Source: Tetrapisispora phaffii CBS 4417 (taxonomy: Eukaryota > Ascomycota > Saccharomycetes > Saccharomycetales > Saccharomycetaceae). Taken from it: DNA of 64,000 bases. The notes beneath the pieces were generated by a model. That model was not told where the DNA came from. It worked only from the letters and a program-made list of their open reading frames with translations, and made no database searches. Of the stretch, positions 48,867-58,129 are shown in pieces. The position numbers were made by a program, and so were the translations under genes. Location: the NCBI RefSeq assembly GCF_000236905.1, contig NC_016522.1, forward strand, positions 62,001 through 126,000. The letters are read 5' to 3'. Every line of letters begins with the position of its first letter. The stretch's first letter is position 1.

Positions 48867-49268
48867 TTTCACTAAAATATTGCTTCTCGGAAAGCTATAC
48901 CTTCAACTTGCTTAATATATAGTTTAAGTTTGCTTGTCAATTATTCAAAAGTTTATGCACTAGCAACTATTCTCAGATTTAACATTAATTGCATATTAAT
49001 CTGCTCTATTATATTATAACTTTTTAAACTTTTAAATATTACTTTTATTGTCTGATGTATGATCCTTTAAATTTTCAGAACGTTATAATTGAAATTTTCG
49101 AAATTCCAAATTTCAATTATAATAGAATCTTATATTAATAGTTAACTTTTGAATGATGCTTTTATAGTTGTAGAAACCCAATCAACCACTGCTCTATAGA
49201 TACAATCGTTGCTTAATAAACAAGAAGGGTTATATAGAGTTATTATTTAAGCAATAAACTCGGTGTAA
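48867..49268. other. Divergent intergenic region, PEP3-SMD3
   Basis: Contains a 15-bp perfect inverted repeat (49083-49122). No gene is seen. Confidence 0.6.
49083..49122. repeat. Perfect 15-bp inverted repeat with 10-nt loop
   Basis: Arms 49083-49097 (TTATAATTGAAATTT) and 49108-49122 are exact reverse complements. It is AT-rich, so part of the symmetry could be chance, but it is among the longest perfect pairs in the window. Confidence 0.8.
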
Positions 49269-49571
49269 ATGAGCAACATACCAATCAAATTGTTGAGCGA
49301 AGCTCAAGGCCATGTTGTTTCTTTGGAGCTAAGCACTGGTGAGACATACAGAGGTAAATTAGTAGATAGTGAGGATAATATGAATGTTCAGTTGCGCGAT
49401 GTAACGCACACTGGAGTGAATAGTGAGGTAACGAGAATGGATGATGTCTTCATTAGAGGATCACAAATTAGATTTTTTGCACTACCAGATATGTTGAAAC
49501 ATGCACCTTTGTTTAAGACGGGACCTCAGTCTAAACCTCCACCACCAATACGTGGACCAAGAAGGAGATAA
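49269..49571 (+). CDS. SMD3: Core spliceosomal Sm protein D3
   Basis: This 100-residue protein is almost the length of S. cerevisiae SmD3 (101). Sm motif 1 is in GHVVSLELSTGETYRGKLVDSEDNMNVQL and Sm motif 2 in VFIRGSQIRFFALPDML; the C-terminus ends in an RGPRRR basic tail. SmD3 pairs with SmB in the seven-membered ring on U1, U2, U4 and U5 snRNAs. In S. cerevisiae it sits between PEP3 and YLR146W-A (YLR147C), as here. Confidence 0.97.
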   Translation: MSNIPIKLLSEAQGHVVSLELSTGETYRGKLVDSEDNMNVQLRDVTHTGVNSEVTRMDDVFIRGSQIRFFALPDMLKHAPLFKTGPQSKPPPPIRGPRRR

Positions 49572-49751
49572 TTTGATGATAATTTAGATTGTTTTATCAT
49601 TTATAACCTCTGTTAACTACATATACTAATCCTATCTGCATTTTACTAAAATTTAATATTGATAATTTATGTCAAACTATACATACTTAAACAGGATAGT
49701 CGTAGACATATCCTCAAATCAATAAATAATATAACTATTTTCCATTCACTT

Positions 49752-50075
49752 CTAAAATATATCATCCTTTGAGATATTCGATACATCCATATTTCTAATT
49801 TTACAAAACTCTTCTACATCAATTCGTACTTGTCTATTAAGATCGCTGAGCTCAGCAAACGAAATATTGATTTCATCTTGTAAGTTCATAGCTTCCTCTA
49901 TGAGAGCATTTATATCCTCCTTCTTAGGTATTCTTTCCTTATTCTGTGAGATTAAATTCTCACTGCGATTCCGAAGTAAATATGTCGATTCAGCATCGAA
50001 CACAGTAGTGTTGTTCCTATCGTCTTTGGAATCATTTGTGTAACCATTGCTTTTGGTATCGTTTCTGCCAGACAT
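49752..50075 (-). CDS. YLR146W-A: Small YLR146W-A-like protein of unknown function
   Basis: Called from the ATG at 50073-50075: 107 residues, with a disordered Asn/Ser N-terminus and a helical C-terminal half (about 45-100, DINALIEEAMNLQDEINISFAELSDLNRQVRIDVEEFCKIR) that could be a short coiled coil. I do not recognise a domain. In S. cerevisiae the small gene YLR146W-A lies beside SMD3 on the opposite strand, the same arrangement, so it is probably the orthologue; S. cerevisiae YLR146W-A is shorter. Function is unknown. Confidence 0.6.
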   Translation of the reverse strand: MSGRNDTKSNGYTNDSKDDRNNTTVFDAESTYLLRNRSENLISQNKERIPKKEDINALIEEAMNLQDEINISFAELSDLNRQVRIDVEEFCKIRNMDVSNISKDDIF

Positions 50076-50451
50076 ACTATGATTGTAGTTCCTCTTTCCA
50101 CAATTGAAGCTGCTCAACTTCTTTATTTATCTAAAAGTTATTATAACGTCAAGTTAATGTTTTCATATCTTTTTTTTATGCATCTGGGATTTAAGTACTT
50201 CTACGTTTGAGGAAGTTTATTGTTATAAAACAGTCCCAGTTATAAATCACAGAGTAAAGAAATATGTAGATTCTGATATATTAATCGAAATTTTCTATGT
50301 CACCAATGCCATATGGTATTGCTGTCTTAGTTCGTTGATCAGAAAGATATATCTTCAATCACTCGACCAAGGTATGAAATTGATTACAGTTATATAAAAT
50401 ACATTACTTTTAGTAATTTATTATTTAGTAGAATATTTTGTTGATAGATAT
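50076..50451. other. Intergenic region, TRM82 to the YLR146W-A-like gene
   Basis: AT-rich spacer between two minus-strand genes. No feature beyond an expected promoter and 3' end is seen. Confidence 0.5.
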
Positions 50452-51798
50452 TTATGAATACGATTCTCCATGCTTCTTTAGGTTAATGGTTGTGTATAAT
50501 GGATAAATGCCAGTAGAACCAATATGCGAAGTTTTGTCTTCAATTAATGTAGATGCAATTGTAGTGTCTAAGTTATTAGATAGACTTTCATTGGTACTGA
50601 ACCTATCAGTGTTCTCATTAAAATCAAGAATCTTGATGAAATCTTTATTTTGAGATTCATGGTTATCCAAAGTTATCAATAATTGATTATTATTGACATT
50701 CATTGTAATTATGTTGAAGGCAAATTCCATTGTTTGAAATAATTTTAAAGTGTTATCTTCTGGAGAATATTTTAAGATAATTAGTAAAGGAGTGGCTTCT
50801 ACAAAGAAGGCAACAAGTCTGTTACTTGGTAATGATACTATTTTAGAAACACAATATTCTCTCAAATTATTTTCTTCATTTTGAAACCTTTCGGAAGCTA
50901 AATGAGCATCAGTAATATATTTGTCAATTAATTTTTCATAATTGAATTTTGATAGTAGTTCATTTTTTCCCCAATTCCATAAATATAGATACCTGTCACC
51001 ACCAGCACTTAATAACAAATCATTAGTTTTATTCCATTGAGGAACAGATAATGATGAAATGAATTCATTGTGACCAAATAACCAATGCTTAACAATGTAG
51101 GTTTGAGGATAGTGGGTTACCTTAATATGTTCATCTCTGTCGGCGGTTATGATATATTTTTTATTTTCCGAATCCTTTACCACTACAATACTTGTTAACA
51201 TTGATACGTGTCCCAAGACAGGTTCAACGTTACCGTCGATTTTTTTTACGTCTGAATCGACACTCATAGTGTAGACATCACCAAACTTGTCAGCTATCAC
51301 GATTAATTTATCATCATCCGAAATAGCTATAGCGTTTGGTCTTTTTGGATATGGCTGTCTTTTCTTCAATTGTAAAACATTTTCCTTATTATCGTTATCA
51401 ATATCAAAAATGATAACTGATTTATCAGAATCAGCACAAATAATCAATAACTTCTCCCCATGTGATAAAGTAACATTTCTCAAATGCGAATAAACAGTTG
51501 GAGCACCTAGACCTGGTGTTGGAATTTTAGCAGTTTTATTTTCCGATTCAATTGTTTTAGCTGATTCGTCATTAGTCTTGCGTTTTTTTGTAATATTCTC
51601 AGCGATCTGTCTGGCTTGTTCCTTCTCAACTTTCTCCCGAATAACCTCATTTCTGTCCAGTTCGTCGACCCATTTGCCGACTAGTTGTGACTTACCTTCC
51701 TCAACTCTAAAAACAACCACTTCATTCTTAATTATACCAAAAATTAAAGAACCATCTTCACTAGAAACAATATCCTGAATAGGATGAATTAGAGACAT
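50452..51798 (-). CDS. TRM82: Trm82 subunit of the tRNA m7G46 methyltransferase
   Basis: Called from the ATG at 51796-51798 (MSLIHPIQDIVSSEDGS, which aligns with the start of S. cerevisiae Trm82); the frame continues upstream only through non-ATG codons. It gives 448 residues against 444. WD40-type repeats include ADSDKSVIIFDID, KRPNAIAISDDDKLIVIADKFGDVY, RDEHIKVTHYP and SAGGDRYLYLWNW, and the C-terminus LKKHGESYS matches the family end. Trm82 is the non-catalytic partner of Trm8; together they form 7-methylguanosine at position 46 of many tRNAs. It is the YDR165W orthologue next to SEC1 (YDR164C). Confidence 0.95.
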   Translation of the reverse strand: MSLIHPIQDIVSSEDGSLIFGIIKNEVVVFRVEEGKSQLVGKWVDELDRNEVIREKVEKEQARQIAENITKKRKTNDESAKTIESENKTAKIPTPGLGAPTVYSHLRNVTLSHGEKLLIICADSDKSVIIFDIDNDNKENVLQLKKRQPYPKRPNAIAISDDDKLIVIADKFGDVYTMSVDSDVKKIDGNVEPVLGHVSMLTSIVVVKDSENKKYIITADRDEHIKVTHYPQTYIVKHWLFGHNEFISSLSVPQWNKTNDLLLSAGGDRYLYLWNWGKNELLSKFNYEKLIDKYITDAHLASERFQNEENNLREYCVSKIVSLPSNRLVAFFVEATPLLIILKYSPEDNTLKLFQTMEFAFNIITMNVNNNQLLITLDNHESQNKDFIKILDFNENTDRFSTNESLSNNLDTTIASTLIEDKTSHIGSTGIYPLYTTINLKKHGESYS

Positions 51799-52739
51799 AG
51801 CTGCTGGTGTCAAATTACACTTTTTTAATACAAATAAAAAACTCAATAAGGAAGCTTGAATGGCAGCAGTCCTTTGATCAATAAGAGAACATTCAAACGT
51901 ATTAAACTAAAGACGTTTATAATCAATCTATAGATAATAAATAAAATTCATTGTTTTTTAATTCATATATATCATCATCAAACAGAGCTCATCGCAATTT
52001 TCAAAAACAAAAAAAATTTTTCACTTTTAAGCTGTAACACATAGGGAAAAAGGCTGTAAATATATCAATTTAGATGGTTCTTATACAAGATAATGCTATT
52101 GCTCATTACTTATTAGTTTTCCTTATCCAACAATGGTCACACTGTGAACCTCAAGAGTTTCTACATCTAGGTATGAGTTAATCGTTGGATTAAATGTATC
52201 CTCCATTCTTTTTTTATCAAGTGACATGCCTTTAGTTTGCAACCGGGATCTGTATTTCAAAATCTAAGTAACCTTGAACTCATTTGGTCTTACAGATATG
52301 TGTGTATCTGTGTCACTTAGCTACAAAGTCGTTGTGTGATAACTTAATAACATTGTGTTTTATTTCTCTTTTGTGACGGTAACTTCGAATCAGTGTTTAT
52401 CTTTTTTAATTTGTGTCACAAATTAAAAAGATAAACTCAAAAACCCAAAATCAGTTATAATAATTATATAAATATGGGTTCTTGTTGAATTATAATTGTC
52501 TTTATATTTCCTTTCATTTAGTATAAGATTCTGTTGTTGTTATTCATGTTTTTTTTGTACTTGTGACATAGGAATATACCATAAAACTAATTGTGCTTTC
52601 CAATTACTTAATAATTTGCTACCTATAAACTTAACATTTTAAGTTTATAATTTATACTTATATAACAAAAAATTACAAAGAAGGATATCCTTATCTTCTT
52701 TCAAAACATAAGCTTTCAAGTTAATATTTATTTAAAATT
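51799..52739. other. Divergent intergenic region, TRM82 / ACF2
   Basis: Nearly 1 kb rich in TCACAAA-type motifs, including a 42-bp near-perfect palindrome (52395-52436) and a further GTCACAAAA on the minus strand (52369-52377). No gene is seen. Confidence 0.6.
52369..52436. promoter_or_regulatory. MSE-like cluster and palindrome upstream of ACF2
   Basis: GTCACAAAA (minus strand, 52369-52377) fits the Ndt80 consensus gNCRCAAAW. The palindrome at 52395-52436 carries GTCACAAAT on the plus strand (52415-52423) and GACACAAAT on the minus strand (52409-52417). Its outer arms pair along GTTTATC and AATTTGTG with only one extra T in a homopolymer. The gene downstream may be induced in sporulation; that is inference. 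Confidence 0.5.
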
Positions 52740-55262
52740 ATGACAATAATTGGAGATTATATCAAATTTGAAGATTTATTTAATAGGAAAACATTTATTA
52801 ATAAACCACCATTAAGTGCTTTCACTAAAGGTAAGAATGAGATAAATCTGTCAAAGAGGATTTATAATAATTGTATGCCAATTCAAACTAACAAATTCTA
52901 TTCTAATTTATTAATTAATGATCAACAGAATCCAGTTTGGGTTTATCCATATTCAATTAATTATCATAAATTAGAGAACGATAATGATTTTTTTGGATTA
53001 GGTATAAATTGTAATTATAGTTCAAATGACAATAAAAAATCCAATTCAAATAAGTTTATTAATAAAAATTGTGTCACAATTCAAAATACTGATATTAAAC
53101 CATTTATATTTAGTTCGATTGATTTCCATACCAAAAATGAAATGTTTATGACATTATCAAATATGAAACAAATGTCATTACAGATTTATTTAAAGAAAAA
53201 TCAATCTCAGTTTATTTGGTTTCCAGTGGTTCAAGGTATGGGAATGATTACTGCAGTTTATTATAATTTAATACCAAAATTACAAAGTGAAATTGGTTTC
53301 AAATCAATTAAACAAATACCAATTTATTTTAATTCACATTTAAGTTCTACTAATAAAAAAAAATTAATCAAAAAATATTCAATTGTTTTGCAAGATAATT
53401 CCAAATGGTTATTATATACAACAGAAAGATATTTGGTTAATTCACCAGAGAATGTAATTAATTGTTTAAGAATTAAAGATTATCATACAATAGTTGGAAA
53501 CCTTTATTCAAAAGGAACAATATTCCAATTAATTCCAGATATTTTCACAAATTTAAAAGATGTTGAAGAAGTCGATTATTCGATTGGTTGCTACCCAATT
53601 GATTGTGTTTTAAAGTTTTCAAATAACGATGATTATAAGGATGACAATGATTATATTACCACTGAAAAAAATAATGATATAAATTCCAAATGTGTAAATA
53701 ATATTAGTGACGCTAAACAAAATGAAAGCTACCTAATGTACGATTATCAATTAGGTGGTCACAATAATAGCGAAATACCATTAATTTTCATACTACCTCA
53801 TCATCAAAAGTTAATTGATCATAACTCAATGTCAAAATTCAAAATTAATTCATTTGTCAATTCACCTGTCTTAGGTTCAATGATTGGTTATCTATCCAGT
53901 AAAATTATATTGAAATTAACTTTACCAAAAGAAAATCCATTTGAATCTCAACTTGGAGGTTATTTTAATCTACAGTCTAATATCAAGGGATCTAGTCAAA
54001 AACTGTTAACTGAAACAATAAATGAAGTTAAAGAAATTGCAAATGAAGAGGCAATTACTTTAATTGAAACTTTTAAAGATATCGGAACCATGAAAGATAT
54101 AAGAGAAATTGGGAAACAATTTTACAAATATTCCTGGTTCCTATATTGTTCTTATTTTATTTTAAATGACATTGAGTTAACAATAAAATTATTACCATTA
54201 ATTAAAGATGTTTTTAATAAATTCATTAATGATACCCTATTTAATGACATTTTACAATACGATACCAAATGTGGAGGATTAATAACATCTTCACAATATA
54301 CAGATAATTATTATTATAATGAACATAATTATGATTATAGTTATTTTATTATATCATCAGCAATTATTGGTAAGATAGAATTGCTTTTATTAAATGATAC
54401 TAAAGTGAACAACAATGATCTTGTAAAAGACTATTTTAATAATACAGCTTATTTATGGTTAGATAATAAAGTGGTAGTTGAATGGTGTGAGAATTTAATT
54501 AGAGATTATAATAATCCTTCTGATACAGATGAATATTATCCAAGTTTTAGAACGTTTGATTGGTACCATGGCCATTCATGGTCTATTGGATTGATTGAAG
54601 GAATGAATGGTAAGGAATATTATTCAAGTGGTGAAGATTTAAATTCATTATATGCAGTCAATTTATGGGGTTTAGTTACAGAAAATAAAAATTTAATTAA
54701 CATTAGTAGAGTACAATTATCGTTGTTGAAATGTTCCATTAATAGTTATGTACAGTATTACGACATTGAACAAGATAAAATTCAACGTTATTATAACAAA
54801 GATAATATTGAAAGTATCCCAAGGTTATTTGCAAGTAACCAAGTATGTGGAATGTTATCAGATAATAAACTTTTATATAAGAAGCTGAAAGGTTTAGAGA
54901 TATCAAGCCAAAGTAAAATACATTTACAACATATACTACCAATAAATCCATTAACGAATTGGGTCAGAAATAATGAATTCATTGAGAATGAATATAATAC
55001 AGTAATAAAAGAATTAGTAAGTTCGTTATCAAAAATTGATAAAAGAGAATTACATGGTTACCAATATTCAATGAACAAAACATTCAAGACTTCATTTATG
55101 ATAAATATTTCATCTATAAGATCAAAGGAAGCATTTCAATATCTTTTAAAAACTATGCCGAAAATTAATGAACTAGATAAATCACAATCATTAACATGGG
55201 CATTATTATATGCAATGTCATTTCGTGATGCTGATTCTGAACTTAATATTCATCACGATTGA
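52740..55262 (+). CDS. ACF2: Acf2/Eng2-type GH81 endo-1,3-beta-glucanase
   Basis: This 840-residue protein (S. cerevisiae Acf2 has 779) has no signal peptide, fitting the intracellular Acf2/Eng2 branch rather than secreted Eng1/Dse4. GH81 features include the N-terminal beta-domain (for example FYSNLLINDQQNPVWVYPYSI) and the catalytic segment at about 606-640: FDWYHGHSWSIGL followed by SSGEDLNSLYAVNLWG, whose aspartate and glutamates match the conserved family positions. The enzyme cleaves internal beta-1,3-glucan bonds and the S. cerevisiae orthologue (YLR144C) acts in actin-cortical assembly and spore-wall remodelling. Asn/Asp-rich insertions are unusual but in frame. Confidence 0.93.
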   Translation: MTIIGDYIKFEDLFNRKTFINKPPLSAFTKGKNEINLSKRIYNNCMPIQTNKFYSNLLINDQQNPVWVYPYSINYHKLENDNDFFGLGINCNYSSNDNKKSNSNKFINKNCVTIQNTDIKPFIFSSIDFHTKNEMFMTLSNMKQMSLQIYLKKNQSQFIWFPVVQGMGMITAVYYNLIPKLQSEIGFKSIKQIPIYFNSHLSSTNKKKLIKKYSIVLQDNSKWLLYTTERYLVNSPENVINCLRIKDYHTIVGNLYSKGTIFQLIPDIFTNLKDVEEVDYSIGCYPIDCVLKFSNNDDYKDDNDYITTEKNNDINSKCVNNISDAKQNESYLMYDYQLGGHNNSEIPLIFILPHHQKLIDHNSMSKFKINSFVNSPVLGSMIGYLSSKIILKLTLPKENPFESQLGGYFNLQSNIKGSSQKLLTETINEVKEIANEEAITLIETFKDIGTMKDIREIGKQFYKYSWFLYCSYFILNDIELTIKLLPLIKDVFNKFINDTLFNDILQYDTKCGGLITSSQYTDNYYYNEHNYDYSYFIISSAIIGKIELLLLNDTKVNNNDLVKDYFNNTAYLWLDNKVVVEWCENLIRDYNNPSDTDEYYPSFRTFDWYHGHSWSIGLIEGMNGKEYYSSGEDLNSLYAVNLWGLVTENKNLINISRVQLSLLKCSINSYVQYYDIEQDKIQRYYNKDNIESIPRLFASNQVCGMLSDNKLLYKKLKGLEISSQSKIHLQHILPINPLTNWVRNNEFIENEYNTVIKELVSSLSKIDKRELHGYQYSMNKTFKTSFMINISSIRSKEAFQYLLKTMPKINELDKSQSLTWALLYAMSFRDADSELNIHHD

Positions 55263-55797
55263 AATAAGCGGGAACCAGAATCTTTTCTATTTCATACTTT
55301 ATATACAATGGTTTAAATCTTTATATTATTATACGTGTATAGAAATAAAATAGTTTGACCTATAAATATTGAATTCAATTAACATTGTTCAACATTGTGA
55401 TAACTGGGGTATTGTATTGATCTCATCTTATGTGTTCCAATGAGTTGTTCTTATAATGAAACTCTGCAATAATTATCACTTCACTTCATCTTAAAAATTC
55501 TTATGAAGTTGTTCGTTCATTAAAGGAATAGGAATAGGAAAAAGAAAAATATATAATCTCAAATCAATACTAAAATATAAAGCAATAGTAAAATATTAAG
55601 ACACAAATTAGTGCTGATTTAATAGATATATTTAATTAATATCCACGAAAGCACTTCAGATAAGATCTATATTGATTTACTTGGTGTTTATTTGCTGTTT
55701 TTGTTGCTGACTTGTTTTACAAAAGACGATTGAATATTGTTGGCTTAAATAATTTCAACGTATATTTCAGCGTCATTGCAATTATAATTGTCTCGAT
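55263..55797. other. Intergenic region, ACF2-SEC1
   Basis: AT-rich spacer between two plus-strand genes containing the SEC1 promoter. No strong repeat or additional gene is seen. Confidence 0.5.
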
Positions 55798-57963
55798 ATG
55801 TCTGATCTGATTCAATTGCAAAGAGAATATCTAATTAAGATATTAAATGATATTCAATCTGAAAATAATTTGAAGTTTCTGATAATTGATAATGAGATTG
55901 AACACCTTTTCAATTACATCTTTAAATCACCATCAGAATTGCTGAATTATGTAACAGCAATTGATAAAATTGACTCCCAAAAGAGAAAGGGACAACCTGG
56001 TGTAGATGCTATATATATTCTAGCTCCAACAAGGTTTAATATTAATTGTATTGAGGCAGATTTTCAGAGCATACCTCAAAAATATAAAAAGGCTCATATT
56101 AGATTTTTGCCAGGTTTTAAAGGTCAATTAGTTGATTTCTTTCAATACAAAAGACACATTAATAAGAATCTAGCCTCTTTAGCAGAAGCTAAATTTGGTT
56201 TTATACCGAAGGAGTCGCAGTTTTTTCAAACATTAGGAATAGATAGGCCTCTGCAGATTTTTTTCAATAACGAATGTCAAGATCTGATCCAGCAAAACAT
56301 TGATAGAACAATATCTTCTCTATTAAACTTATGTATCATCACAGGTGAATACCCAATCGTGAGATACTCTGAACCCTTACCAAGCCAAGTGGAAATTTGC
56401 CAGCCAACGAGGCTAGTTAAAAAATTAGCTATTGAATTTCAAGAAGCCCTAGATAACTATGCTCGTAACAACCAAGATTTTCCACCAGTTGATAATCCAA
56501 GACCGCGTGCTGTATTTATTATAACTGATAGAACTTTAGATTTATTCAGTCCCTTTTTACATGATTTCTCCTATCAAGCACTGTCTTACGATGTGGTCGA
56601 TGATATTAATTTAATAACTGATGTATATTCTTATGAAGCAGAAAATGAAGCTGGTGAGAAAGAACGAAAGTCATCAAAATTATTGGATTTAGTTGATCCA
56701 GATTGGGTAGAGTTAAAACATCAACATATAGCTGATGCAAACGAGTATCTTGAAGGTAAAATCAAAGAGATTATTGCACAGAACCCTTTACTTGTTGATA
56801 GAAGTAACGTAAAGAATACCACTGATTTACTAAGTGTTGTTGCACATCTGAAAGATTTTGATGAAGATAGAAGAAGGTTAGTTTTGCACAGAACATTAAT
56901 CGAAGCTTGTTTGACTTCTAATCATGAACGTAAATTGGCTTTATTGGCCGAAATGGAGCAAATAGCCTGTGGTTATGGTTTGGATTTAGAAGGCGAGAAG
57001 GTTAAAAATTTAATTGTACAGGCTCTACCTATTTTACAAGAAAAAGGCCCTCAACTAACCGACAAAGTACGTCTTATCATCATTTATGCATTATATAGAG
57101 GTGGCCTTATAAAAGAAGATTTTGTTAAATTGTTATCCTTTATTGGTGTAACGACTGATCATGAGCATTTTCCCAGTTTTATGATTCTGATAGAAAATTT
57201 TAATAAAATTGGTTTTAAGTTATTAAAAGATAGTCCTCGTTCGAAACCTTTTGAAAAAGAATGGCTTCATGATACAATTATTAAAGATACATCTGTTTAT
57301 CAAACATCCAGGTTTATACCAGCGTTAGGTAGTATTTTGTCAAAGGTAATAACCAATCCTCTGTTATTGAGTGAAGAAGCGTTTCCATATGTAAAGGATA
57401 AGCCTATTGAGTTGTTAGATGAAGAAGAGATGGCAGCAGTTGGTGCTTCAGCGTCAGCTAACTCTTCAGCATCGTTAAGAAACCCCAGACATAAGGCTTC
57501 ATGGACAAAGAATAATAACTTGAAGTCAGCAAGCAGAAATCCAAGACAAAGATTTTTCTATTATATATTAGGTGGTATTACTCATGCTGAGATTAAGTCT
57601 GCATATGATCAATCAGCCCTTAAAAATAAAGATGTATTTATTGGCAGTGATGGTATCACAACCCCACTTGGTTTCATGCAAAGTGTAGAATCTTTATCAA
57701 GAGGTAGAGGTGAGTTAAATCTCAAAGATGATAAAAAACTTAACGAAACCCCACCACAGTTCATGACAGTGAATGTGGAAGAGCCTATCTCGCATGTTCA
57801 TAGGCGCTATGAATTGCAAACTCCTATTGTTAATAATTCTAGGTTAGGTCAACCTGCTAATGAAGGACAAAAGTACGTGATTACTTCAAATGATCAATCT
57901 ACTGAAAAAGAAGACAAGAAGAAGAAGCAAGGAAAATTTTCAAAATTATTTAAAAAGAAATAA
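55798..57963 (+). CDS. SEC1: Sec1 SM-family protein for exocytic SNARE fusion
   Basis: This 721-residue protein is almost identical in length to S. cerevisiae Sec1 (724). The Sec1/Munc18 fold is evident from the N-terminal MSDLIQLQREYLIKILNDI, domain 2 (PRPRAVFIITDRTLDLFSPFLHDFSYQALSYDVV) and domain 3a (DEDRRRLVLHRTLIEACL), ending with GGITHAEIKSAYDQS. The basic tail (KKKKQGKFSKLFKKK) is typical. Sec1 binds assembled Sso-Snc-Sec9 complexes at sites of exocytosis and is essential for polarised secretion. It is YDR164C in S. cerevisiae, beside TRM82 (YDR165W). Confidence 0.97.
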   Translation: MSDLIQLQREYLIKILNDIQSENNLKFLIIDNEIEHLFNYIFKSPSELLNYVTAIDKIDSQKRKGQPGVDAIYILAPTRFNINCIEADFQSIPQKYKKAHIRFLPGFKGQLVDFFQYKRHINKNLASLAEAKFGFIPKESQFFQTLGIDRPLQIFFNNECQDLIQQNIDRTISSLLNLCIITGEYPIVRYSEPLPSQVEICQPTRLVKKLAIEFQEALDNYARNNQDFPPVDNPRPRAVFIITDRTLDLFSPFLHDFSYQALSYDVVDDINLITDVYSYEAENEAGEKERKSSKLLDLVDPDWVELKHQHIADANEYLEGKIKEIIAQNPLLVDRSNVKNTTDLLSVVAHLKDFDEDRRRLVLHRTLIEACLTSNHERKLALLAEMEQIACGYGLDLEGEKVKNLIVQALPILQEKGPQLTDKVRLIIIYALYRGGLIKEDFVKLLSFIGVTTDHEHFPSFMILIENFNKIGFKLLKDSPRSKPFEKEWLHDTIIKDTSVYQTSRFIPALGSILSKVITNPLLLSEEAFPYVKDKPIELLDEEEMAAVGASASANSSASLRNPRHKASWTKNNNLKSASRNPRQRFFYYILGGITHAEIKSAYDQSALKNKDVFIGSDGITTPLGFMQSVESLSRGRGELNLKDDKKLNETPPQFMTVNVEEPISHVHRRYELQTPIVNNSRLGQPANEGQKYVITSNDQSTEKEDKKKKQGKFSKLFKKK

Positions 57964-58129
57964 TATTGATTATGGTCTTAAAATAAATCTGGTTGATTTA
58001 ATGAACTCGATTAATTAGTTGTATATTTTTTGATTATATGGTAGTAATGATTAAACTGATATATAATATCGAGTTGTTGAATTAATTAGTATTAGTACAT
58101 TGTTCTTAATATAAAGCATGGCTATATTT

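Noticed and set aside
50115..51846. Upstream extensions of TRM82 and the YLR146W-A-like gene
   Set aside because: These begin at TTG; the first ATG positions (51798 and 50075) agree with the family starts or are the only plausible starts.
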